Notes under the pieces: model-generated
What the model saw: the letters and a program-made list of their open reading frames with translations, nothing else
Databases searched by the model: none
What the model was told of the DNA's origin: nothing
NCBI GenBank assembly: GCA_964219355.1
Contig: CAXPOZ010000003.1
Coordinates: 496,001-560,000 of the forward strand
DNA: 64,000 bases
Reading direction: 5' to 3'
Origin: Parvularcula sp964219355
Lineage (GTDB): Bacteria; Pseudomonadota; Alphaproteobacteria; Caulobacterales; Parvularculaceae
Position numbers and translations under genes: made by a program
Shown here: one piece after another, positions 33,602 through 42,294 of the stretch
Position numbering within the stretch: the first letter of the stretch is position 1
Layout: the number at the start of each line of letters is the position of its first letter

Positions 33602-36600
33602 GCGGGATTCGCAACTTATCCTCGCCGCCGTTCGGGCGCGCGCTAAGATGCAAGAATTTCGCGCAGCCGAGGAAGACTACGTCCCATTCAGACGGGCGCC
33701 CGAGACGCTCTTCCCCTTGGCCGTTGGAATTCTGCATGACGCAGCGGCTGCCATCGCCGATCGATTCATCGATCAAGCGAAAGGTCCCGTCGTTCCCTCT
33801 GCTTGGGAAGAGGATGACGACTCAATTGGCCAGATGGTACGTTTCTCAGCATCGTTTTTCGACGCCTTCCTAGAGGCGCAACTCAAGGCTGAACTCACAA
33901 CGGAGTTCTCATTACTTTGTGCGGCGTCCTACTACTTGGCAGACAGCGTAGGCAGTGCCGCCGTCGTCGCCCGTAGATCGGAGCCACCGGCGCTTGAACT
34001 AGGACATGGCCTTGCACGTGTGGCCTGGCACATCCTACGGGGTGATGCTGGCCCCATAGATGGCGCATCTCAGCATACGGAGTTCGGTAATCGCCTACTA
34101 GGTGCTTTGACACGGCATTTCGGCCTTCAGGCAGATGCCGAAGAGGAAATTCGCGCCATTTGCGCTGAGCTGCGAGCCAACACCTACGACAACGGATCGG
34201 CTCGTGAGGTTGTCTACGCGGATGCCGTTACGGCACTCTGTACTCGGAAACTCGAGTATGCGGCGCGCACGATCCTGCCGCCATCATCAGACCTGCCACT
34301 TGCCTCTTGGACCTCGGCTCTGCGCAAGCCACGCTTTCCGAGGGAGCTGTGGCCAGCGCAGCGAAGGATAGCTGAGGCGGGCCTTTTAAGAGGGCATTCC
34401 GGCGTCGTACAGATGCCCACCAGTGCAGGCAAAACCCGCGCAACCGAGTTGATCATAAGATCAGTGTTCTTATCGGAGCGCTCCAGCCTATCTGTGATCG
34501 TCGCGCCGTTCCGCTCGCTATGTCACGATATTCGCTCCGACCTAGCTGGCGCCTTTGCGGGTGAGGATGTTGCGCTCGATGAAGTCTCCGACTCGTTCTT
34601 ACTTGATGTCGATATCGCAGGGGTGTTGGCGCAGCGATCCGTTCTGATCGTGACGCCTGAGAAGATGCTTTACATGCTAAGGCGTGCGCCCGAGCTTGCT
34701 GAACGGATTGGCCTCGTTATCTACGATGAAGGTCACCAGTTTGAAGGGTTTGCACGCGGCCCGACCTACGAACTGTTACTGTCATCCTTGCGAATGACCT
34801 TGCCACCGGAAGCACAAGTGGTCCTGATCTCTGCCGTTATTGGTAATGCACCGGTGATCGCCGAATGGCTCATTGGAGATGCAAACGCGGTGATCGGTGG
34901 CGAAGGGCTGCTGCCAACCACCAAAAGCATTGCCTTTGCCAGCTGGCAATTCGAGCGCGGACTTTTACAGTATGTAAGCCCGGACGATCCCGAGCAGCAG
35001 GAATTCTTTGTTCCTCGCATTGTCACACAAACCGATCTCGCCCTAAAGCCGCGCGAGCGTAAGGCACGCATCTTCCCTGAACGGGGTGGCACCGGCGAGA
35101 GCGCGGAAGTCGGTTTGTATCTCGGGCTTCACTTGGTCGAGCGTGGTAGCGTCGCGCTGTTTAGAGGAACCAAAGAAGGTGTTATTTCACTATGTAGACG
35201 GGCTGCTGAAATCTTCGATCGCGCGGTAGCTCTGCCGCGTCCGCTGGATGTCTCCAACGTGGCGGAGATCGCACGCCTTACCTATCTGGCGACGCTGAAC
35301 CTCGGCGCGGATCAGGATGTAACCCAAGCTTCGGCATTGGGGATACTTGCTCATCACGGCAATACCCCCCACGGGCTTCGCCTCGCCGTCGAACATGCCA
35401 TGAAGGAAGGGCATGCAAAGTTTGTCATCTGCACCTCGACTCTAGCGCAAGGTGTCAATTTTCCGATACGCTACCTCATCGTAACTGCAACCCAGCAGGG
35501 TAAAGAGAAGATCAAAGTACGTGACTTCCACAACCTTATGGGCAGGGCTGGACGCGCAGGTATGCATACGGAAGGAAGTGTCATCTTCTCGGCTCCATCG
35601 ATCTACGACCAGCGAGGGAACGGGCGTCAACGTTGGCGTTGGGACGCGACCAAGAACCTTCTCGATCCAACCCGCGCCGAGCCATCGCGCAGCAGCATCC
35701 TGGATTTGTTCAACGAGTACGAACAGACCCCTGAACTCAAGCTCAAGCTGCAAATTGGTTGGCTCAACCTAGCCTTTGCGACGCATACGGACATAAATGC
35801 GATAGTGGCCTCGATCAAACAGCAGTTTGACTGGGTCGATGTCGATACTTTCAAGACCTTTGTGGCTGATCGCGCGCGCGCAATTCAGAGCATCGCTGCC
35901 TATCTCGCGTCGTATGTGGATTTCACGAGCGACCTCGCAGGCGAACGTATCGACGAACTGACCCGCAACACTTTGGCTTGGCACTTGGCTGACGACGCCA
36001 CGCGTGGCAACCTTTTGGAAGTGTTCCGGATGACAGCGAGGGCTATCGAGGCGGCTGGGGATGATGCACTTCGCGCCTTGATCAGAAAATCACCTTTGCC
36101 ACCGGCGGATGTTTTCGCGTTACGCGATTGGATCAATGCCAACATTCAGGTGCTTGTAGATGCGGCGGGACGAGGAGAGCTGATCGATGCGGTCTATGCT
36201 GAGGTCCGCCCATATGTGACCTCCAAGGCACTATCTAAGCTCACTGATCAAAACAGAGTCCTTCCAACTTTGAAGGCATGGCTGGCAGGTCAGACATTCG
36301 ACGAGATTGGGCAGGCACTTCGTGCTGCCAATGTGCGGATCAGCAACCGCCACATCACAGCGAACCATGTAGTAGCCATCTGCGAGGGCGGGTTCGGGTT
36401 CGATCTTGCCATGGTCGTGGCATCCATGGCCGATCTGGTAGAACCCCTTAATGAGGACCTCTATAGAGAGCTGGTGCTGCTTCAAAGGCAGATCAAGAAT
36501 GGCCTGAGCAACCCGGCCGCGCTTGCCTTCTACGACGCCGGCTTCAAGGACCGTGTGGTTGCCCAGGCTCTTGCAGCAGCATTCAGCGGCGTTGCTGATC

Positions 36601-36707
36601 GCACGGAAGTTCGACGAGTCTGTCGCTCGCAACGCGACGAGTTGAATGTAGTTTTGGATGCCTTTCCAGCATACTTCCAAAGTGTTGCTGAAGAACTGCG
36701 ACATTGA
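33591..36707 (+). CDS. hamB: HamB, superfamily 2 helicase of a Hachiman defence system
   Basis: A 1038-residue DExH-box helicase. Walker A is VVQMPTSAGKTRATE near residue 277, the DEGH box is VIYDEGHQFEGF near 377, motif V is STLAQGVNFPIRYLI and motif VI is NLMGRAGRAGMHTEG near 650. The N-terminal 250 residues form a helical region, and the C-terminal 350 residues are mostly helical with no recognised catalytic motif. In characterised systems HamB senses DNA state and controls HamA. Length agrees with Hachiman helicases. It overlaps hamA and ends before a 250-bp noncoding gap. Confidence 0.85.
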   Translation: MKPERDSQLILAAVRARAKMQEFRAAEEDYVPFRRAPETLFPLAVGILHDAAAAIADRFIDQAKGPVVPSAWEEDDDSIGQMVRFSASFFDAFLEAQLKAELTTEFSLLCAASYYLADSVGSAAVVARRSEPPALELGHGLARVAWHILRGDAGPIDGASQHTEFGNRLLGALTRHFGLQADAEEEIRAICAELRANTYDNGSAREVVYADAVTALCTRKLEYAARTILPPSSDLPLASWTSALRKPRFPRELWPAQRRIAEAGLLRGHSGVVQMPTSAGKTRATELIIRSVFLSERSSLSVIVAPFRSLCHDIRSDLAGAFAGEDVALDEVSDSFLLDVDIAGVLAQRSVLIVTPEKMLYMLRRAPELAERIGLVIYDEGHQFEGFARGPTYELLLSSLRMTLPPEAQVVLISAVIGNAPVIAEWLIGDANAVIGGEGLLPTTKSIAFASWQFERGLLQYVSPDDPEQQEFFVPRIVTQTDLALKPRERKARIFPERGGTGESAEVGLYLGLHLVERGSVALFRGTKEGVISLCRRAAEIFDRAVALPRPLDVSNVAEIARLTYLATLNLGADQDVTQASALGILAHHGNTPHGLRLAVEHAMKEGHAKFVICTSTLAQGVNFPIRYLIVTATQQGKEKIKVRDFHNLMGRAGRAGMHTEGSVIFSAPSIYDQRGNGRQRWRWDATKNLLDPTRAEPSRSSILDLFNEYEQTPELKLKLQIGWLNLAFATHTDINAIVASIKQQFDWVDVDTFKTFVADRARAIQSIAAYLASYVDFTSDLAGERIDELTRNTLAWHLADDATRGNLLEVFRMTARAIEAAGDDALRALIRKSPLPPADVFALRDWINANIQVLVDAAGRGELIDAVYAEVRPYVTSKALSKLTDQNRVLPTLKAWLAGQTFDEIGQALRAANVRISNRHITANHVVAICEGGFGFDLAMVVASMADLVEPLNEDLYRELVLLQRQIKNGLSNPAALAFYDAGFKDRVVAQALAAAFSGVADRTEVRRVCRSQRDELNVVLDAFPAYFQSVAEELRH

Positions 36708-36963
36708 CAATCGAATCGCTGGTCACCGCCTCCCCGAAATAGATGTGATTGGTTTGGATGATTTATCTCCTTTGGGCTTGGGGTGCTGCTGCAACCCTGC
36801 CCATTGGCGAAATCGGGGTGTGCAAACGGAGACGCTTTTCGACGGCGGGCGCAGTCGCTGGAGCGCCTTGCGGAAGCGGCGAGCCTCGGGAGACCGTTTA
36901 AAAGGGGCGAAGTGCGCTGAGGGGCTGGCCCCTAAGCACGCAGCACAACGCATACGCATGATT

Positions 36964-37848
36964 CTATTGGTTGTTGGAGCGATCAATCAATACGCTGACC
37001 AAGAAGACGCCAAACCAAACGATTGTAGCGCCAAACATAGAAATCACGCCATTCAAATCTGACTGGATCATTACCCCTGCTGTTGTCGTGTCGTTGACTG
37101 TGGCATTGAATTCCACAGAAGGAATTCCGATGAGCGTGATCATCAAATTCGCAACCGCTGTCGCCGCCATTCTTCTATAGAAATATACCGGATTAAGAAG
37201 TACAACTAATAAAAAACCAACAAGGCCGACGATTGTACTTAATACTATACGAGCAATTCCAATCACATGCAGAGAAGGCAACGTCGCGAATGCGACAAGT
37301 CCAATAACCAACGCAATCCCGAATGATAGTAGGGTCCAAAACCATTGAGATTTTTTGGGCTTCGGCCTGTGGCCATCCAAATAAGGCCGCATACGCTGCT
37401 CGATCACATCGTTCGCACGCCGACAAAAACCCTCATCTGATGATGCTAATCTAGCGACATCGTCGCCGCTAATGAGCAGCGCTATCAGTTCATCGGACTT
37501 TGCCCGAACCGTAGCCGAACGCTGCCGTTGCGCTCTCAGAGCAGCCATCTCGCCCACAGAATCTGGGGCTGAGCGCTGGCCGATACAATCATCATTTACG
37601 AATATGTCGACCTCGCCGACGAGCAGAAATAGAACGGAATTTTCATTCCCGCCCTGAACGATTAGATTTTGGCCCTTTTTGTAGCTGACGAGTTGCGAGC
37701 TCTCGAAGATTTGGGCAGCGATCGCCTGATCATTTCCAATTATCGGATTCGACAGTAGTACAGCTCGCGCCCGATCAGCGCTAAAAGAACCCCCTGTAGA
37801 TGTGGGTTCAGCTAATTTTGGCTTGCGCCCTAGCGCCTTTCCAAACAT
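36964..37848 (-). CDS. Cyclic-nucleotide-binding membrane effector, Pycsar TM type
   Basis: A 294-residue protein. A cNMP-binding domain occupies about residues 45-150: YKKGQNLIVQGGNENSVLFLLVGEVDIFV, DSVGEMAALRAQRQRSATVRA with the phosphate-cassette Arg, and ALLISGDDVARL. About four spans follow: QWFWTLLSFGIALVIGLVAFA, IARIVLSTIVGLVGFLLVVLL, an ANLMITLIGIPSV segment and MFGATIVWFGVFLVSVLI. Pycsar effectors of the TM class bind a cyclic nucleotide and permeabilise the inner membrane. It is encoded downstream of, and overlapping by 19 bp, the WYL regulator. It is divergent from the cyclase gene. Confidence 0.8.
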   Translation of the reverse strand: MFGKALGRKPKLAEPTSTGGSFSADRARAVLLSNPIIGNDQAIAAQIFESSQLVSYKKGQNLIVQGGNENSVLFLLVGEVDIFVNDDCIGQRSAPDSVGEMAALRAQRQRSATVRAKSDELIALLISGDDVARLASSDEGFCRRANDVIEQRMRPYLDGHRPKPKKSQWFWTLLSFGIALVIGLVAFATLPSLHVIGIARIVLSTIVGLVGFLLVVLLNPVYFYRRMAATAVANLMITLIGIPSVEFNATVNDTTTAGVMIQSDLNGVISMFGATIVWFGVFLVSVLIDRSNNQ

Positions 37849-38705
37849 TTCTCGACCTCATCCAAGTTTATAATGCGTAGGCAGAAACTACTTCTGTTCT
37901 CCATTTTCCCGTTCTTCACCGCCCACGGATTAAATCCATAGTTCCGCAAGTAGTAAAACAGCATGGCTTGACGAATCTTGATGGTAAAACATCCATCCTT
38001 CATCTGATATTCGTGCTCTAGGCTAGCGCGCTGGCGATCATTCAGGTCAGGGTCTGTCGTAAACGTTACCTCGACTTGCTTACGCCAGGCTTCATCCTTT
38101 GGAATAAGGCCAAAATCATTCTCTATGAGTGAAACAGACTCCAAACGGGATATGACGAAATCGGAGTAGCGCTCTTTATCGCAATCAAAGCCTCTGACAT
38201 GCCATCGATGGCCGTCACTCGCGAGCGCAGTAGGATACAATCGCCTCTCATGTGCGGTTTCTGAAGAGAGCGAGACATACTTTGTTCTCAAGAACTGCTG
38301 GGTACGGATAGCCAATAGCACGGTGGAGAGGATTCTGACGTCAATAGATCTCGTTCTCGCCGAGACAACGTCGTGTTGTGGCAAATCGTGTAGCCACACC
38401 TCATCAAGTGAGCGAAAGCCTCGGGCGACAGCTTCCAGGCGTCTCAAATACTCTTGGGCATTGCCCATTCCGAGCTGAGCCTTGAACTTTTTGGTGGGAA
38501 TGTAAGATCGCTGCCTCGGATCGTAGATCATGTTTTCGGGAAATAGGTCGATGTAAGTGGTCAAATCGACTGTCGCCTGTTGGGGAGAGATGTCGAATTG
38601 CTGCTGCAATTGCTTGCGGCCGATCCGGCGCTCCCACTGCAAGCTAAATTCAATAAACTCCAGCCTGCGGCGCACCGCCACTTTCAGATCATCAAATTCC
38701 GCCAT
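37830..38705 (-). CDS. WYL-domain transcriptional regulator, CapW/BrxR-like
   Basis: A 291-residue regulator. The N-terminal winged helix (about 1-60) contains RRLEFIEFSLQWERRIGRKQL and QFDISPQQATVDLTTYIDL. The middle is the WYL domain (TKYVSLSSETAHERRLYPTAL interrupted, DGHRWHVRGFDCDKERYSDFVISRLESV), and a C-terminal domain ends QAMLFYYLRNYGFNPW. Such regulators repress defence genes in CBASS, BREX and related islands. Here it is divergent from the cyclase with 140 bp between and upstream of the effector gene. A matching inverted repeat lies in the shared promoter. Confidence 0.85.
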   Translation of the reverse strand: MAEFDDLKVAVRRRLEFIEFSLQWERRIGRKQLQQQFDISPQQATVDLTTYIDLFPENMIYDPRQRSYIPTKKFKAQLGMGNAQEYLRRLEAVARGFRSLDEVWLHDLPQHDVVSARTRSIDVRILSTVLLAIRTQQFLRTKYVSLSSETAHERRLYPTALASDGHRWHVRGFDCDKERYSDFVISRLESVSLIENDFGLIPKDEAWRKQVEVTFTTDPDLNDRQRASLEHEYQMKDGCFTIKIRQAMLFYYLRNYGFNPWAVKNGKMENRSSFCLRIINLDEVEKCLERR

Positions 38706-38740
38706 TCTTCCTCTTCCGCCCTCTTGCCAAGGGGATTCTT

Positions 38741-38798
38741 ATTTCTTGGGTGTTGACAGTTTCAATTGTGCTCCTATTTTATGGGATGTGCAAGAAAT
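38741..38798 (+). promoter_or_regulatory. Cyclase promoter with flanking inverted repeat (candidate WYL operator)
   Basis: A consensus -35 TTGACA at 38753-38758 and TATTTT at 38775-38780 (16-bp spacer) point toward the cyclase. An 8-bp inverted repeat, ATTTCTTG at 38741-38748 and CAAGAAAT at 38791-38798, brackets this promoter. The arrangement suits repression by the divergent WYL protein. Confidence 0.5.
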
Positions 38799-38845
38799 TT
38801 GTGGCCTCGCAAGGGGCGTAGAGATTATTTGAGGAAACGATACTC

Positions 38846-40420
38846 ATGAGTTGGTCAGACCAAGGCGCGCGGCAGCGTATAATTGCATCAATGAGCAATA
38901 TCCCCAGCATTTCGGTGAGACGGTATGCCGAGGATTATCTCCCGGAATTTATGCAGAAGCGGCAATTGCTGCTCGATGCCAAACAGGAGCCATCGCCCCC
39001 CTTATTTAAACTTCCGGTCGATCAGGCAGTGCTCGTGGAAACCGTTCAGATTTACCTCACGATGGTGAACTACGACGAGTATCGCCTCGAAGAGGGTTCC
39101 GAGTCGGAACGGAGCCAAGAAAAGGCGCTGCGCTTCCTTCATCTCTACTATTCAGCGTGCGACCGGGTGGCCGAAAAGACCAGCGCACAGCGAGTGGACT
39201 TTCATGGCGCACGTATGCACGCAGCGATTCTGAGTGATGATCCGTCCACGCCGCCTCATCAGAGTGTCGCCGAAGCGCTTGATTTCATCAAAGAATTTCA
39301 GGCTGTGGCGGAAGAGGCCAACCGCCTTCTTGCCAATAGCGACTTCTCCGCAGAATTCCGCATTGGCATTGACGTGGGAACCTGCGTGGCGATCAACAAC
39401 GGAACCGGTAGTGAGCAAGAGCCGATGTTCCTTGGTAGTGCGGCTAATCACGCTGCCAAGCTGGCGGAGGGTGACGAAGCGGGCATTTATATTTCTGATC
39501 GTGTGCGCACGATACTTGATATGACGCCTGTGGGGCAGCGTGAATTCCACGACAGTGTTGGTGATAATCTTATTGAGGGCATCGTAGCAGGGGCTATCGG
39601 CAAGCGTTCCGGCGTGAAGCTGGCCACGAATGTGATCGATGAATGGCGCTCCGATATTCAAAAGAACGCGCAGTTCGACCCGACCTCACCGCACTTCGTT
39701 TTCTCACATAAAGCATCGCCGTTTAGCGACATCGATTTTGAGGATGTGTCGCCGAGCAAATCAATCCGCATGCCCTTGCTTTCCACCTATGCGGATATTG
39801 ATGGGTATACTGCTTATATCGATCAATGTATCGCGGACAGCGAAGTCGCGAATGCCGTTAAAGCTCTTTATGTTCTGAGGAGAGAGTTCCAGGCGGTTGT
39901 CGAGGATGATTTTGGCGGTAAGAAAATTCGCTTCATCGGTGACTGTATCCATGCAGTGAATGCCGAGGCAACGAATTTCGATACGGACAGTCGTGCTACA
40001 CTCGACATTGGCGCTAAATGCGCCGGGGCGTTGCATTCATCGTTTAAGATATGCCAGGAAGAACTTCAGTACATTGATGAACTTGGACTGGCAATCGGAC
40101 TTGAATATGGGGTTACTCCGATTTCCAAGATCGGCATTCGCGGTGAACGTGCTGTACGGGTGGCTTCCAGTGTAGCCACGACTGAATCTGAACGTTTGCA
40201 GCGAGATTGTGAGCGAGGCGAGACGCGGTTTGGGGTGAAGGCCATTGCCCAGATGGGCGGAGATCTCCGTCACATTGTGTCAACGGATGGCCTCGTGCCG
40301 GAACTCACCTATGCGGACGTTTGTACCGCTCTGTCCGAACAGGAAGATTCCACCTCGACATTCGTATACGCTCAGCCACGATCACCCCAGCCTGCTCGCG
40401 CACATCTCACGAATGAATGA
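38846..40420 (+). CDS. Tandem class III nucleotidyl cyclase, Pycsar-like (PycC role)
   Basis: A 524-residue protein made of two class III cyclase domains. Domain 1 (about 100-235) carries FRIGIDVGTCVAI and MFLGSAANHAAKLAE, the strand and Asn/Arg-type segment of these cyclases, but its metal loop is replaced by VDFHGARMHAAIL. Domain 2 (about 305-500) has LSTYADIDGYTAYI and KIRFIGDCIHAV with both metal-binding Asp residues, then GLEYGVTPISKIGIRG. The pair should form one asymmetric active site. Its setting beside a cNMP-binding membrane effector points to a Pycsar-type antiphage signal (cCMP or cUMP), but the product base cannot be read. ATGA overlap with the next gene. Confidence 0.8.
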   Translation: MSWSDQGARQRIIASMSNIPSISVRRYAEDYLPEFMQKRQLLLDAKQEPSPPLFKLPVDQAVLVETVQIYLTMVNYDEYRLEEGSESERSQEKALRFLHLYYSACDRVAEKTSAQRVDFHGARMHAAILSDDPSTPPHQSVAEALDFIKEFQAVAEEANRLLANSDFSAEFRIGIDVGTCVAINNGTGSEQEPMFLGSAANHAAKLAEGDEAGIYISDRVRTILDMTPVGQREFHDSVGDNLIEGIVAGAIGKRSGVKLATNVIDEWRSDIQKNAQFDPTSPHFVFSHKASPFSDIDFEDVSPSKSIRMPLLSTYADIDGYTAYIDQCIADSEVANAVKALYVLRREFQAVVEDDFGGKKIRFIGDCIHAVNAEATNFDTDSRATLDIGAKCAGALHSSFKICQEELQYIDELGLAIGLEYGVTPISKIGIRGERAVRVASSVATTESERLQRDCERGETRFGVKAIAQMGGDLRHIVSTDGLVPELTYADVCTALSEQEDSTSTFVYAQPRSPQPARAHLTNE

Positions 40421-41220
40421 CGAGTCTCGGTCACATACAGGCGACCGCTCCGAGTTGGATAGGGAAGGTTCGCGGGACCTCTTCAAGGATGGAGTTCTCG
40501 GCTCAGCCGCGTAACCCAGGCGGCGGTTTGGGGCGCACCTATGAGCTTGAGATATTCACAAATGCGCAGGCCGGAGTGTCCGTTCGAGAATACCCGGTGA
40601 GTATACTACCGGCGTGCTGTGTGGAGCGCCACATCAATCCGAATGCGACATTTTGCTTGTCCTATGATTCCCAGAAACCGATTGAGGATATTGAGCAAGC
40701 GCATAGCTGGTGGCATTCTTTGGAGACCTACTTGCGAAATCAGGATTTTGCATCTCGGCGGCGCGTTTGGCCCTTGTCCGCCGGACTCAGCCACGGTGAG
40801 CATGCCGCAGAGATCCAACTAAAAATGGAAGAGATCGCCGAGCCGCTAGCATGGAAAGATGAGGTTCTACGATCCATTTTCGCCGGTGAGGGATGGCTCT
40901 CAGGTAAACTGCCACGCCGATCCCAAGACCGCTCTACACTCGTGAATGTACGTACCGCCTGTCCGAGAGGATGCCGTCGACTGCATGGTGTTCCGAGGAA
41001 AGAGTTTTGCCATCTCTCCGAATGTCATTCGGCGTGCAAAAAAATGCACAAGCCTATCTTGCGCGCTGATTGTCCCCAGAGAGCGCAGGTTGAAACACTT
41101 GTTTTATTAGAACATCAGCGGAGGCAGCGGGAAGAGGAAATGCTGCGCTCGCTCATCAAGAGTGGCGTGACTTGCTGCGAGACGATGGATCGGTGCCCGA
41201 TTAGAGACTTGCAAGCTTAG
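40417..41220 (+). CDS. E2-like ubiquitin-conjugating-fold protein with Cys-rich C-terminus
   Basis: A 267-residue protein. Strands RTYELEIFT and VSVREYPVSILP lead into ERHINPNATFCLSYD, which matches the E2 core HPN...G-x-CL with His72 and candidate catalytic Cys80. WWHSLETYLRNQ and RRVWPLSAGLSHGEHAAEIQ follow, as in E2 proteins of short type II CBASS operons. The last third is rich in Cys and basic residues (TACPRGCRRLHG, EFCHLSECHSACKK, CC, C) and may bind zinc. It overlaps the cyclase stop by 4 bp; a later ATG at 40489 would still keep the E2 core. No E1 or JAB gene is seen, so the role, perhaps conjugating or priming the cyclase, is inferred. Confidence 0.65.
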   Translation: MTSLGHIQATAPSWIGKVRGTSSRMEFSAQPRNPGGGLGRTYELEIFTNAQAGVSVREYPVSILPACCVERHINPNATFCLSYDSQKPIEDIEQAHSWWHSLETYLRNQDFASRRRVWPLSAGLSHGEHAAEIQLKMEEIAEPLAWKDEVLRSIFAGEGWLSGKLPRRSQDRSTLVNVRTACPRGCRRLHGVPRKEFCHLSECHSACKKMHKPILRADCPQRAQVETLVLLEHQRRQREEEMLRSLIKSGVTCCETMDRCPIRDLQA

Positions 41221-41318
41221 AACTAAGATTTACGCCACATCTGTAGGAATACTCGAAGCACTTGCACCAACAACATCAGTGGCGAGATCAATATGCTGAG
41301 TAATCCGATCAGCATCAC

Positions 41319-41894
41319 TTAAGTCACCCAACACATGCGGTCGGCGAGCACATCCTCTTCTTCGCCAAACGCTTGTCTGTAAACGGACGTGCTCCGTAGG
41401 CTGCTATGCCCCATCCAACGCTGTAAGATGGGCTCGGGGATACCGACCGCATCAGCCTGTACCCCAAAGTAGTGACGCATCCCCTTGGGGCTGGCATGGA
41501 TGCCTTCAATTCCAGCCTGTTCCATCAGCTTGCTGATATGCCGCCACGCGGTAGTGCGATGGTACGGGAACAGCCGGTCATGCTCCTCACCGGGCAGATA
41601 ATGGAGCAGTTCAATGAGGCGGGTGGGGACGGGGATGGTGCGCCAGCAGTGTGTGCTGCGGCGTTTGAGGGTGCGAAAGCGCAACGTCCCCTCCTCGCGG
41701 TCCACATGAGCCTTGGTCAGGGCCAACGCCTCGCTGATCCGGCATCCGGTCAGTGCCAACACCAGACACAAAGCCAGGAGTGGTAGAGACGCCAGCGACG
41801 CCTGATAGATGAACCGGCTTCGTTCCGAGGCCGTCAGGTATTTCCGCTCTCCGCGATCCGAGTAGATCGATCCATGGTCTTCCTCAAATTTCAT
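41319..41894 (-). CDS. Short tyrosine recombinase, catalytic domain only
   Basis: A 191-residue protein from ATG 41894 (MKFEEDHGSIYSDRGERKYL); an upstream TTG would add 13 residues. It holds just the catalytic domain: ALTGCRISEALAL with Arg I, SPKGMRHYFG with Arg II, RWMGHSSLRSTSVYRQ with the His and the Tyr nucleophile. It lacks the N-terminal DNA-binding domain of full integrases. Such short forms occur in conjugative elements and resolve multimers or move small cassettes. It is separate from the island's main integrase at 61.4-62.7 kb. Confidence 0.8.
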   Translation of the reverse strand: MKFEEDHGSIYSDRGERKYLTASERSRFIYQASLASLPLLALCLVLALTGCRISEALALTKAHVDREEGTLRFRTLKRRSTHCWRTIPVPTRLIELLHYLPGEEHDRLFPYHRTTAWRHISKLMEQAGIEGIHASPKGMRHYFGVQADAVGIPEPILQRWMGHSSLRSTSVYRQAFGEEEDVLADRMCWVT

Positions 41895-42125
41895 CGACGC
41901 AACTCCGCTACAAAATGGGGTACACGGTTGCAAGCCTGCAACCGCATATGCGGATTACGCTTTGCTAAGCCGCTCTTTCGACTCCCCTCGCCCTCTCCAC
42001 AGGCATATTGAAACCCTTGGGCGTTCATCGTGCAGTAAATTCTGTGCATTACGGCAACACTATACCCCATTCGGTAGCAAGACTGAGCATTTTGCCTCAT
42101 CTATCCACAACAGGATCGCTGCCTT

Positions 42126-42290
42126 ATGTATCTCCACGAAGTGCATCTGCGAGACGGCCGAAAATTCTCCGTTCGGCATCCCAGCCCCAACCCCTCCCAA
42201 AAGGACATTGCAGAGTCGCTCATCGCCATCGGTGAGGCGGTGGTTGCCGGGGTGATCGTCAAGATCATTACCAAAGGCCGGACAAGGTAA
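42126..42290 (+). CDS. Small hypothetical protein, 54 residues
   Basis: ATG to TAA frame: MYLHEVHLRDGRKFSVRHPS, then PNPSQKDIAESLIAIGEAVV, ending IVKIITKGRTR. The downstream gene begins 4 bp after its stop, which suggests one transcript. No strong ribosome site is visible. Function unknown. Confidence 0.45.
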   Translation: MYLHEVHLRDGRKFSVRHPSPNPSQKDIAESLIAIGEAVVAGVIVKIITKGRTR

Positions 42291-42294
42291 GCAC

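Noticed and set aside
36658..37062. 134-codon plus frame overlapping the end of hamB
   Set aside because: Out of frame with hamB and antisense to the effector gene at its end; no ribosome site. The gap 36711-36963 appears noncoding.
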